DNA from: Pyronema omphalodes | Taxonomy: Eukaryota; Ascomycota; Pezizomycetes; Pezizales; Pyronemataceae | Length of the DNA: 45,383 bases | Assembly (NCBI GenBank): GCA_024516155.1 | Contig: JAJJXM010000134.1 | Location: 1 to 45,383, forward strand | Direction: 5' to 3' | In this document: one piece after another, positions 30,215 to 40,300 of the stretch | How the letters are laid out: each line of letters begins with the position of its first letter | Position numbering within the stretch: the stretch's first letter is position 1 | Translations under genes and position numbers: made by a program | Notes under the pieces: generated by a model | What the model saw: the letters and a program-made list of their open reading frames with translations, nothing else | Told to the model about the DNA's origin: nothing | Databases searched by the model: none

Positions 30215-31669
30215 ATGTCGCCAAAACAACGACAGAACAACGCCAGACGATCGAAACAGTCCGAAAACGCGTACAATGTTCTAGCCGACCTTCCTCATGA
30301 TGGATCTAATCCTACAATTGATGAAAGAGATGGAAAAGTTGATGAAGTTGATGGAAATTTCGCTGGAAAGCCCTTCCAGAGCGTGGTCTTGGCAGGATCA
30401 CCAGTTCCTTCGGCTTCACCACACCAGCAGCAAGCGACACCTGAGCACAACCGATTCAGAGAATTGCGCCGCGATCTGGTTATTCCTATGCGAGACGCTA
30501 TGGAAAAAGACGACAACGATAGCAGCTTGAGCGCCCTGTTCTGTGAAAATGAACCGCTGTTCACAGGAGCAAGCTTCCTGGGGATACAACAGATCCACCG
30601 GGACACACAGCGACGCTTGAATACCCTGGATCACACCATACGCAACAACAGCGATGAGATGCGCCACAGATTCGACGTCATGATGATGCAATTCAACGTT
30701 CTGCTCGGCGAAAACACGAAGCTGCGCGCAGCATACGACTCTACACAGGCAGAAACAGCAGCTCTCAAGGCTGCTGTGGACGCCCTGACGAAGAAAATCG
30801 ACGAACAGCACCAAGTCATTTCGGCGCCCCCCGCACCGAACCTCATGGCCTCTTCCTCAGCGATGGAAGAGATGACTATGCAACTGTCCGTCGTCCAACA
30901 TGACATTCAGGATGTCCTGGACGCTGTTCGCAACCCTCCTGGCAAGAGAAAGTCAAGGGGAAGCGAGCAGTACACCGAACCCACCTCACCGACAAACAGA
31001 AGACCGGTGAACCACAAACCGAGAGCGGCATCACCGGTGCGAAGCCTGATGCACTCGAAACATGCGACTACCGCCGCCCAGGACAAGCTTGATGCCCTCA
31101 AGCCTATGTCCCCCCTACCTCTCCTCGCGATCACGTCGACCGAAGCGACACCGGAACCTCACCCTGACAGTCCATCTGCTCAGGACACACCTCTACCCGA
31201 CGCCCCAAGCACTGCCCCTGCTGAGACCGATGGATGGAAGACTGTGGAGGCAAAGGCTACACAGAGGAAGAAGCAGAAAGCGAAGGAGACGACACCTACG
31301 GCAGCGACACCCAGCAAGACCCCTACAACAAAGAATGGTGGCCTTGGAAAGAATACCCACCAACCTAGAACGACAACCTCCTCTGCAAAGAAGACTTGGG
31401 CAGAAGTCGTCAAGAGCGGAGGCATCAACGTCCAGATTGTGCTTGGGAATGACAATCTTGGACTGACAACACCACCGACAAGAAGGGGAGAGAGGCGAGG
31501 GGGAGCAGTGAGAAGGCTGAGGAAGAAGGAAGGAGAAGGGGAGAGAGGGGAGGAGAAGAGGGGCAGGGCGTGCCCGGGTGTCTCAAAGGGCAAAGAGTCA
31601 GGAGACACCGGCGGAGGAGGTGAGAGAGGAGAGGAGAGTGGGGGCACGGGTGGCCTGGCGGCTGTTTAA
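30215..31669 (+). CDS. Family C gag-like coiled-coil protein, C5 (484 aa)
   Basis: ATG at 30215. Same 485-codon layout as C3 and C4. Its variable segment (FRELRRDLVIPMRDAMEKDDNDSS...) differs strongly from theirs, while the coiled coil (QIHRDTQRRLNTLDHTIR) and everything after SSAMEEMTMQ is nearly constant. Ends GGLAAV, like C4. Open throughout. Confidence 0.8.
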   Translation: MSPKQRQNNARRSKQSENAYNVLADLPHDGSNPTIDERDGKVDEVDGNFAGKPFQSVVLAGSPVPSASPHQQQATPEHNRFRELRRDLVIPMRDAMEKDDNDSSLSALFCENEPLFTGASFLGIQQIHRDTQRRLNTLDHTIRNNSDEMRHRFDVMMMQFNVLLGENTKLRAAYDSTQAETAALKAAVDALTKKIDEQHQVISAPPAPNLMASSSAMEEMTMQLSVVQHDIQDVLDAVRNPPGKRKSRGSEQYTEPTSPTNRRPVNHKPRAASPVRSLMHSKHATTAAQDKLDALKPMSPLPLLAITSTEATPEPHPDSPSAQDTPLPDAPSTAPAETDGWKTVEAKATQRKKQKAKETTPTAATPSKTPTTKNGGLGKNTHQPRTTTSSAKKTWAEVVKSGGINVQIVLGNDNLGLTTPPTRRGERRGGAVRRLRKKEGEGERGEEKRGRACPGVSKGKESGDTGGGGERGEESGGTGGLAAV

Positions 31670-31945
31670 CTTTGCTTTGGTTTCGTTTTTGCTTTGTGGA
31701 GGAAATAAAGGAGGAAAAATGGTTAAAAATGGGAGGGGAAGGGAGGAGGAAAGGGAGGAGCCCGGCGAGGCGGCCTCTGTGCAAGCAGGGCACTGGAACA
31801 GCAGACGCGGTTGGACAACAGGACCACCGAAGTAATAGTGGGGACAGGACCACAAAATCACAGCCAAAGGGAGGATCAGCGGAGGTAGAGACGGGACTTT
31901 GTTTTGTTTTTGCTTTTGACTTTCCATGTACTATAAACCTGTACC

Positions 31946-32000
31946 CTCGTCATAACCAATAAGGTTGCATACGAGTAATGAATAAACAAACAAACAAACA
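31946..32000 (+). promoter_or_regulatory. Variant 3' terminal hairpin and CAAA tail of C5
   Basis: Lower stem CTCGT (31946-31950) with ACGAG (31971-31975); CAT / GCAT internal loop; upper stem AACC (31954-31957) with GGTT (31963-31966). Relative to A1 a T-A pair has become C-G on both sides, so pairing is kept. CAAA repeats follow. Confidence 0.6.
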
Positions 32001-32014
32001 ACATCGCTCCTTCA
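32001..32014. repeat. Target-site duplication of C5 (right copy)
   Basis: ACATCGCTCCTTCA, identical to 22979-22992. Confidence 0.88.
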
Positions 32015-32503
32015 AGATATCTTCTCCATACTTTGAATGAGTCAACAAAAGCCAATAGCTCTTTGTCGTGAATCTCATAATTTATCTCAGCAGGAGTGAA
32101 TTTTCTTGAATGGAAAGCAATTGGATGCAACTTTCCATCATCCCCTTTCTGGGATAGAACTGCACCTAAAGCAAAATCAGAAGCATCAGTTTCGACGATA
32201 CAGACCTTTCTTGGATCAAAATGATGCAAGATTGGTGCTGTAGTGAATCATCTTTTTAGCTCATCAAATGCTGGTTCCATCGCAACACTCCATTCCCATT
32301 TCTTTGGATCGCCTTTCGTAGATTCTGTAAGAGGTCGACATATCCTTGAGAAGTCCTTAATGAATCTCCGATAGAAGTTAGCGAATCCAAGAAAGCCTTG
32401 AACTTCCTTCAAGGACTTTGGGAGTTCCCATATAAGGACAGTTTCCACCTTGTCCTTAGCCATTTCGATTCCATCTTCACTTATTATATATCCCAGAAAT
32501 TCC
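32001..32503 (-). pseudogene. gypsy1 pol: end of RT and RNase H
   Basis: Minus-strand coding: LEFLGYIISEDGIEM, VQGFLGFANFYRRFIKDFS (RT thumb/connection), then [16 protein letters not shown] and [27 protein letters not shown] (RNase H with its Asp and Glu). There is a stop at FDELKR near 32248. The RT catalytic core, protease and gag of this element are not in the window, because the sequence switches to LINE-B at 32504. Confidence 0.9.
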
Positions 32504-33113
32504 AGAGGAGGGACTGGTTCTTGTTGATTGTCTTGAACGCTTTGTTGATTCTGTCGTTCGTTGTCTGGTCGGCGTGACGAAACATGTCCGCGGTGGTAGC
32601 AAGATTGTGGTGGAGGACGTCGATGGATTGAGCGAGGGCGGCGTTGCTGTGAGGTGTGGCGTTTGTCGGAGCGATGTCGGGGTGGAGTCGTTTGACTTGT
32701 GCAGAAACGGGGGTGGAGTCTTCGGCGATATGGGTGATAGTATGGGCAGTGGAGGCGGCGGGGCGTTTTTTCTGTTTTCCGGTGGTTTGTTGGATGGAGT
32801 ATTTGGGGTCATTGTTGCTCAGTTGGTCGGGGGTGTCGGAGTTTACAGGGAGGGGTTTTTTGTTGTGGGGTGTTTTGGGTGGGGCGTTGGTGGTGTTGCG
32901 AGAAGTTGGCGTTGGGGAGCTGTCTCGGGGAGACGCGTCGTCGTCGCTTGAATCCTCGCTGACGTCAGAGCACGTGTCTACGTGCATCTCATCGTCGGAC
33001 GCGTCGGACTCGTGCGGCTCTGCGTTAGCGCGTTTTTCTCTCGCGAGCGCTCGAGGGGGCGCTTTGTCGGGGGGGAGGGGCTGTTTCTCAACAGCGGAGG
33101 ATCGGGTGGGCAT
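32504..33113 (-). pseudogene. LINE-B ORF1 fragment, B3
   Basis: N-terminal 203 residues of ORF1 (MPTRSSAVEK ... INKNQSLL), then five foreign residues read from gypsy1. The acidic Ser-rich N-terminus is intact; the zinc knuckles are absent. Confidence 0.88.
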
Positions 33114-33403
33114 CGGAAGTTCGGAATAGGTTGTTTCTGCGGTAGCGACAAGGAATCCGCGATTGAAATGATGGTTGTTGATGTGGGTGGAGGGTGGTGT
33201 TGATGGAACCGGTTCGCGGGGCTTTTCTCAGGGGCCCGAAAACTCTTTTTCGATGAAAACTCAACGAAAAAGAGAGGGCCTGATCTGGAAATGCTGCGAA
33301 TAGGTAATTCGGGGCTGCCGAACAGTAATCCGCGATAAAATCTTGCGATTTCGGCGTGGTTGTTGAAAAGGCAGGGTGGGGTCGCTCTTTGCTGGGTGGT
33401 GTG
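32504..33403 (-). mobile_element. LINE-B fragment B3, 5' end only
   Basis: Contains the B cap (C-tract broken by one A), the whole 5' UTR and the first 203 codons of ORF1, then stops at 32504 against gypsy1 without a tail or target repeat. A retrotransposed LINE normally loses its 5' end, so loss of the 3' end points to a later rearrangement. Confidence 0.88.
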
Positions 33404-33594
33404 TTGTCGTATTCGTAGGGGTTGCATATGGGAGTGTGGAGGTGTAGGGGCACAGGGAAGGAGGAGGGGCAACGTTTCACAACAGGGTGGTGAGCGGGGA
33501 GGGAGGGGAGACGCAGGACGTATTTCCGGGTGCGGTGTTGCAAGCGGACTGAAACAGGGGGTATTGCAGCTTCATTGTGGAGGGCGATCGTCGG
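33404..33594 (-). pseudogene. LINE-D ORF2 scrap, RT-RNase H connection region
   Basis: Minus-strand reading gives TIALHNEAA, then RKYVLRLPSLPAHHPVVKRCP and CNPYEYDN. It aligns with the stretch after RT in LINE-B (RKYALRLLSLPPSHPVVRRCP) and LINE-A, but is too different to be either. Both sides are cut: B3 begins at 33403 and the C4 tail ends at 33595. Confidence 0.75.
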
Positions 33595-33930
33595 TTTGTT
33601 TGTTTGTTTGTTCTCTCATTACTTGTTTGTAACCCAAAGGTTATGACAAGGGACAGATAAATACAAAAGAGAAGAAGAAAGAAATGTAAAAGCAAAAACC
33701 CAGTCTCCACCTCTACCAGTCTCCTCCTCTTGATCGTTGTGGTTGTGGGGTCTGTCCCCACTGTTACTACGGGGGTTTCTTGTCCAAGCGCGTCTGATGT
33801 TCCAAGTGCCCTGCTTGCACAGAGGTCGCCTCGCCGGGCTCCTCCCTTTCCTCCTCCCTTCCCCTTCCCATGTTTAGCCATTTTACCGCCTTTATTTCCT
33901 CCACAAAGCAAAAACAAAACCAAAGCAAAG

Positions 33931-35192
33931 TTAAACAGCCGCCAGGCCACCCGTGCCCCCACTCTCCTCTCCTCTCTCACCTCCTCCGCTGGTGTCTCCT
34001 GACTCTTTGCCCTTTGGGACACCCGGGCCCGCCCTGCCCCTCTTCTCCTCCCCTCTCTCCCCTTCTCCTTCCTTCTTCCTTATCCTTCTCGCTGCTCCCC
34101 CTCGCCTCTCTCCCCTTCTTGTCGGTGGTGTTGTCAGTCCAAGATTGCCATTCCCAAGCACAATCTGGACGTTGATGCCTCCGCTCTTGACGACTTCTGC
34201 CCAAGTCTTCTTTGCAGAGGAGGTTGTCGTTCTGGGTTGGTGGGTATTCTTTCCCCGGCCACCATTCTTTGTTGTAGGGGTCTTGCTGGGTGTCGCTGCC
34301 GTAGGTGTCGTCTCCTTCGCTTTCGGCTTCTTCCTCTGTTTAGCCTTTGCCTCCACAGTCTTCCATCCGTCGGTCTCAGCAGGGGCAGTGCTTGGGGCGT
34401 CGGGTAGAGGTGTGTCCTGAGCAGATGGACTGTCAGGGTGAGGTTCCGGTGTCGCTTCGGTCGACGTGATCGCGAGGAGAGGTAGGGGGGACATAGGCTT
34501 GAGGGCATCAAGCTTGTCCTGGGCGGCGGTAGTCGCATGTTTTGAGTGCATCAGGCTTCGCACCGGTGATGCCGCTCTCGGTTTGTGGTTCACCGGTCTT
34601 CTGTTTGTCGGTGAGGTGGGTTCGGTGTTCTGGTCGCTTCCCCTTCGCTTTCTCTTGCCAGGAGGGTTGCGAACAGCGTCCAGGACATCCTGAATGTCAT
34701 GTTGGACGACGGACAGTTGCATAGTCATCTCTTCCATCGCTGAGGAAGAGGCCGTGAGGTTCGGTGAGGGGGGCGCCGAGATGACTTGTTGCTGTTCGTC
34801 GATTTTCCTCGTCAGGGCGTCCACAGCAGCCTTGAGAGCTGCTGTTTCTGCCTGTGTAGAGTCGTAGGCTGCGCGCAGCTTCGTGTTGTCGTCGGTCAGA
34901 ATGTTGAATTTCGTCATCATGACGTCGAATCTGAGGCGCATCGCATCGCTGTTGTTGCGTATGGTGTCATCGAGGGTATTGAAGTGGCGCTGTGTGTCCT
35001 GGTGGATCTGTTGTATCCCCAGGAAGTTGGCTCCAGTGAGTCCGGCGTGATTGTTTTCAAACAGATGATCTAGGGTGTCATAGTCGTCATCAACTGCGAC
35101 TGCCTCGTTAATTGCAGATCCGAAGAAGCGACGGTAGGTTCTGAACCGGCTGTGTTCAGTTGTCGCCTGTTGCTGCTGTGTTGAAGCCGAAG
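33931..35192 (-). CDS. Family C gag-like protein, C4, main part (split gene)
   Basis: Codes from GSPVPSAS through GGLAAV. Adding 42502-42539 and 42104-42258, with each target repeat counted once, gives 1455 bases or 485 codons, exactly as in C3 and C5. The variable segment reads FRTYRRFFGSAINEAVAVDDDYD. The ORF was therefore intact when A2 and the small A tail copy landed. Confidence 0.78.
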
Positions 35193-35206
35193 GAACTGGT
35201 GATCCT
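35193..35206. repeat. Target-site duplication of A2 (left copy)
   Basis: GAACTGGTGATCCT, identical to 42104-42117. Confidence 0.93.
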
Positions 35207-35640
35207 ACACCACACAGCAACCGCTGACCCCCCCCCTGCATTTGCGACGACAACAACAATTTCCCCGATTTTCGAATCGGCAATCGATTTCTTACCTCAG
35301 AATTACCCCGAATCTCGATTTTCGGAACCCAGCTACCGTTTACCGTTGAGATTCAGCGGAAAAACGCGATTCTGGGACCTCCGGGCCGGATTCCGGGCAC
35401 TTTCATCAACGCCGCTCCACCGACCGCCCCCCAATCATCAAACCGACCTTATTTTCGGTTTCGGCATACCGAAATCCCCCCCCCCCCCGAATCCCCCCCC
35501 CACCAGCAGCACTGGTTGTGGTGATCCCCCAAATTCCCCCCCCTCCGGACCCCTTTCCTCGCGAGAAATTTTCGTGCTCGCTTAGCAAGAGCCTCCTCAC
35601 GTGACTCTTCGCCATCGCTTACCTCACCACCGGTTAAGCG
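35207..35640 (+). promoter_or_regulatory. LINE-A 5' UTR, A2, with shared cap
   Basis: ACACCACACAGCAACCGCTGA, nine C (35228-35236), TGC, then about 400 bases also present at 44620-45062. It includes a perfect hairpin TTTCGG-CATA-CCGAAA (35459-35474) followed by two long C-tracts. LINEs of this type usually carry an internal promoter here; no specific promoter motif is proven. Confidence 0.5.
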
Positions 35641-37351
35641 ATGGACGCTAACGCACCCATCCCCGCCACGCCCTCGCGTATGCAGGTACCCGAGAATATT
35701 TTTAGCCCCGACGAGCTTTCCCAAATCAACGCCCCGCACGCTGGCTCCTCCGCCATCGCGACCTCTAAGAAATCATCGACCGCCTCCGGAAAAGTCACCA
35801 AACCCCCCGCCAAAAAATCCGCCTCTAGACGTGACCTCGACCTCCTCCGCAAAAATGTCACCCGACCGAAAACAAACACCCACGTGAACCTCGATGGGAC
35901 CCCCGTCGAAACAATGCCGACCGCCATGGACACTGACAGCTGCCCCGACACCGACTCCGAATCCGACTCTGACCTGAACCTCAACGACAGCCAGCACGCA
36001 ATAACTGCTTCCGACGTCAACCCCGACCCCCAGCCTCAGCCCGACGACAACCTCCTCTCAGCCATCGCCACTGTGATTTCGAAAAACACCAACGACGCGC
36101 TCCGACCTATTGTCCGTTCCATCGACACCATCAACAAAAGACTCGACAAAATCACAAAACCCAGCCCGCCCCCTCCGACACAGCCCCAACGTCAACCCCA
36201 CCCCGAACAAACGACCACCGCCAACTCACCCCCCGACGACCTCCAATACTGGAAAGAACGATGCCGACTCCTGGAAAACGCCCTTCGCCACCACAACATC
36301 GCCATACCGACCTCCACCACTACTCGCCGCCACAACCCCCCCACGACCACTCACCAGCCGTGGACCTCCGGCACAACCGTCGCTGACCTCTCCTTCCCCG
36401 CCCACGCCCCCAAAAGCAACCCCCCCGCAAAACCGCACCCCCGACGCCAACGCACCCGCCCCCAGGAAATCAACCTGCCCTGCCCCAACCCTGCGGAAAT
36501 CGACGTCAATACCAAAGCCCAACTGGGAAGGGCGATCAACGCTGCACTCACCCAGGCACAGGCGCCGCCTCACATGGCTGTCGCCACGATCAGACAAGCC
36601 TCATCAGGAAACCTCATCGTGACCATGACAGACGGCACCACTGAATCCGAGCTGACCAAGAACCTAGGGACCATTCACACAGCGACGCAACAAGTCAACA
36701 CCTCCATCGCCGCACCCCGCCTGAACGAGCGGTGGTATAAGCTCGCAGTCCACGGAATCCCCACGAGCCAATACCCCGACTCCCCCGACGGAATGCGCCT
36801 CCTCCAAGAGGAGATCGAACGCAGCAACGGACATGTCACCCTGGCGCAACTCCCCCCGATATATGACGACCGCGGAGAAACGTGTGGGCAAGGAAGCATC
36901 CAGTGTGGTTATTGCGGTACGTACCGCCGAAGAGCTCGCACTCCTGAAGCGCAAACGAGTCATGGTACTCTTCGAGCCCCGAAGAGTCACCGAGTACCAC
37001 TCTGCCCGACGGACCGACCAGTGTCGGCGCTGCTTGCTCTTTGGCCACCACTACACCAACTGCACTGGACCGCAAGGCCCCACCTGCGGAATCTGCGGCC
37101 AGAACCACCCCACAGACGACCACGCCTGCAACGACTGCCCCCAAAGCAAAGGTAAGAGCTGTGAACACACTAGATACCATTGCAAAAACTGCGCGGACGC
37201 CAACCTCCCCGACCTCGACCACCCAGGCTTCAGCAAGCAATGCCCCGTACGCATCCGCATATTCAAAGAAGCCTGGACAGCGTCACAAAACCCCGCCGCC
37301 GCCCCACCCAACCCCGCCGACAGAGACACTGAGATGAACGCCCATGTCTAG
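35641..37351 (+). CDS. LINE-A ORF1 gag-like protein, A2, with +1 frame change
   Basis: ATG at 35641 (MDANAPIPATPSR). Frame 1 runs through a Ser/Asp-rich segment, KNTNDALRPIVRSIDTINKRL, WKERCRLLENALRHH, a Pro-rich linker and RWYKLAVHGIPTSQ. At 36850-36857 (C T CCCCCC) the similarity moves to another frame (PPRYM, AEKRVGKEASS) that carries the zinc knuckles CRRCLLFGHHYTNC, CGICGQNHP, CKNCADAN and ends TAG overlapping ORF2. A1 has the same frame change. It could be a programmed shift, an inherited defect, or a systematic homopolymer error. Confidence 0.82.
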
Positions 37352-40300
37352 CTACAACAGACTGGCAGCAACCATACGGATCGTCTCCCACAACGTGAAC
37401 CGACAACGAACAGCACTCGATGCGCTGCTGAATAGCGCACACAACACAGCCGACATAATCCTAATACAAGAAATCCACATAACCGACATAACATACGCCA
37501 CCACACACCCATCTTTCACACTGGTCTTGCCACCGCGTGGAGATAGAACCACCAACAGAACAGCCGCCTACGTGACCAGGACAAACCCATACCTCAGGGT
37601 TTCTCAGCGCACCGATATATGCGCGGATCCTGACCTCCAGGTCCTTGAGGTAGGCACCGACTTAATTCCTTCTTTCTTTCTTTTTAATATATACAACGAA
37701 AAACACCCCGAAAGCAATATTTATACCATCCCGAGAGCCCTCACCCCCCTCCCCCTCCCCCGCAGGTGCATCATCACAGGTGACCTCAACGCTCACCATG
37801 CCCTGTGGAACTCCTCCACACGTTCCCCCACCCGCGCCACCGAAATAGTTGACCTCATCGAACAACGAGACTGGACCCTCGTGTCCGTCCCTGACATTCC
37901 CACCTACTACTACAACCAAGGCCGCAGTTCTTCCGTCCTCGACCTGACCCTAGCATCGCCCCACATGACAGAGGAAACAATCAACTGGGCAATTGACGAC
38001 GACAACGCTACGGGATCTGACCATGAAGTCATACGTTTCGAAGTACACACAACCCACCCAGACGCTGAAACAAACCCCCCAACAAACCGACTGAACTGGA
38101 AAAAGACGGATTGGGAGCTCTTCGCCGAAACCCTCCGTGCCTCGTGCTTCGCCCTCACACCATCATGGACACAATACCGCAACCACCCTACCACAGACAA
38201 CCTCGATGCGTGGGCGGAGTCAATACGTGATGCCATCCTTAATGCCGCGACTACGTCCACCCCCGTACTACAAGTGACCCCACAATCGAAGAGATGGTGG
38301 ACCGCAGAAGTCACCGAGGCAAGGAAAAAGATGACCAAAGCAAGACGTAAGTGGAAACGCAAACGTGACGATAGATCCCACCTAAACTACAAACAACACC
38401 GAAACGAATACCACAGGACCATCCGATCGGCGAAAGATGCAAAGTGGAAGGAATACCTTTCCCAAGCCGACGGACCCGATGTGTGGCAGGCGTTTAGGTA
38501 CACCAACCCTCGGCGTGCTCAGCTAACACCAAACCTCCGCGCAATGATGAACGGCCAAGAAACAATCTGCAGCTCCTTCGACGCAAAGGTAGAGGCCTTC
38601 CAAAAGTTGTTCCCCCCGCCGCCGCCACCACCGCCTCCGTCCGCCCTCCCCCCCGCGCCGCGAGTTGCAGTGGACAACCTTTACACCGACAGAGGTAGAA
38701 ACAGCGATATTCTCCTCCTCGCCGACGAAGGCGCCCGGACCCGATGGGCTCACATTCGCCTGCCTGCGCCAAGCATACCTTACCATCCCCGAACACATGA
38801 ACAACCTCTACGCCACATTAGGGACGGTAGGCTACCATCCACGATGCTGGCGCCAGGCCACCACAGTCATTATCGCCAAACCTAACAAGCCGGATTACAG
38901 CAATCCAAAGGCATACCGTCCGATTGCGCTCCTAAACTGCCTTGGGAAGACCCTCGAAAAACTAATGGCCACTCGCCTAGGCACGATGGCAGACTCTCAC
39001 GACTTACTACATAGAGACCAAATAGGTGGACGCCCGCAGAGATCAGCAATTGACGCGGCGATGGCGCTGGTGCACGACGTCGAGATTGGGAAATCTCACG
39101 GAATGCTAACCTCTGCCCTCTTCCTCGATGTTCGTGGAGCGTTCGACAACGTCTCTGCTGACCGCCTCCAACAAACATTACGACAGCTTGGGTGCCCACG
39201 ACCAGTAGTATCGTGGTGCCAGTCTTTCCTCGCAGATCGCACGATCGCTCTAGCGTTCGACGGGCGAACTGACACGCAACGCCCAGTGCAAACAGGCATC
39301 CCACAAGGTTCCCCTGCATCCCCCATACTTTTCTTATTATACCTCCGCCCATTATTCGACGAACTAGCGCAGGTACACCCGTACGCCTGGACACCTAGCT
39401 ACATTGACGACGTAGCGATCGTCGTCCAGGGACGCACCAGAAAAGCGAACGCCCGCGCACTTGAGAACATCACGACAACAGCCTTTCGGTGGGCCGACGC
39501 AAACGCCGTTGCATTTGACGATGCCAAGTCAGAGCTCCTGCATTTCCACTGGGCACGCACCGATAGCATCACTGAGGAGGAAAAAGTTAAGTTACCAAAC
39601 GGTACAGTTATCACACCGGGAACACAAGGAGGAGAGAAGGACGTTGTGAGGTGGATAGGCCTGTATTTAGATAGGAAACTTAACTTTAGAAAACATGTAG
39701 CTAGACGAGTAACCGCCGCGCAAAGAACTCTGAACGCACTGTGTAGGTTAGCACGGTACGAAACAGGTCTGTCCCCCGCTGCTACAAGACTAATCTACCA
39801 GGCGTGTGTCCAGTCGAGAGCAGACTACGGCGCAGAGATATGGTGGAACCAACAAAAAGACCTTGCCCGCACCCTCCAGAATCAACAGAACACCGCCCTC
39901 CGCAGGATTCTCAACGCTTTCACCTCTACTCCGATCCTGGCCCTCCACAATGAATCCGCACTCCCCCCCGTCACAATACGTCTTGACAACCGCCAGCGGA
40001 AATACGCCCTGCGCACCCTCACTTTACCCGCTTCGCACCCTATCATCACACGCTGCCCCGTCTCGTTCCCCGCCCCGAGTATCGATGATGCCTCCATCAA
40101 CCCGGACACCGAATACGACCACCCGTGGCACGTCCCAGGACAAGCCCCGTCCCGCCTCCTGCACGTCATCAGCACCCTCTCCCCGTGGGTCCAACCAAAC
40201 GCCGAAATCGAGGACACCTCCCAAAACATCCCCGACGACGACCTCGCCCCTACATTAAAGATCGACATCTCCTCCTCCCCGAAGGCTGACGCTGCCGACG

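Larger units (their letters stand above)
30003..32000 (+). mobile_element. Family C copy C5, variant CAAA tail
   Basis: Cap from about 30020 with a ten-base C-tract (30037-30046), ORF, and a tail module whose first part follows the A-type (AGGAGCCCGGCGAGGCGGCC) but whose last 200 bases differ from A1 and A2, ending in CAAA repeats. Its left edge is displaced by B2: 22993-23002 also belong to it. Target duplication 22979-22992 / 32001-32014. Confidence 0.9.
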
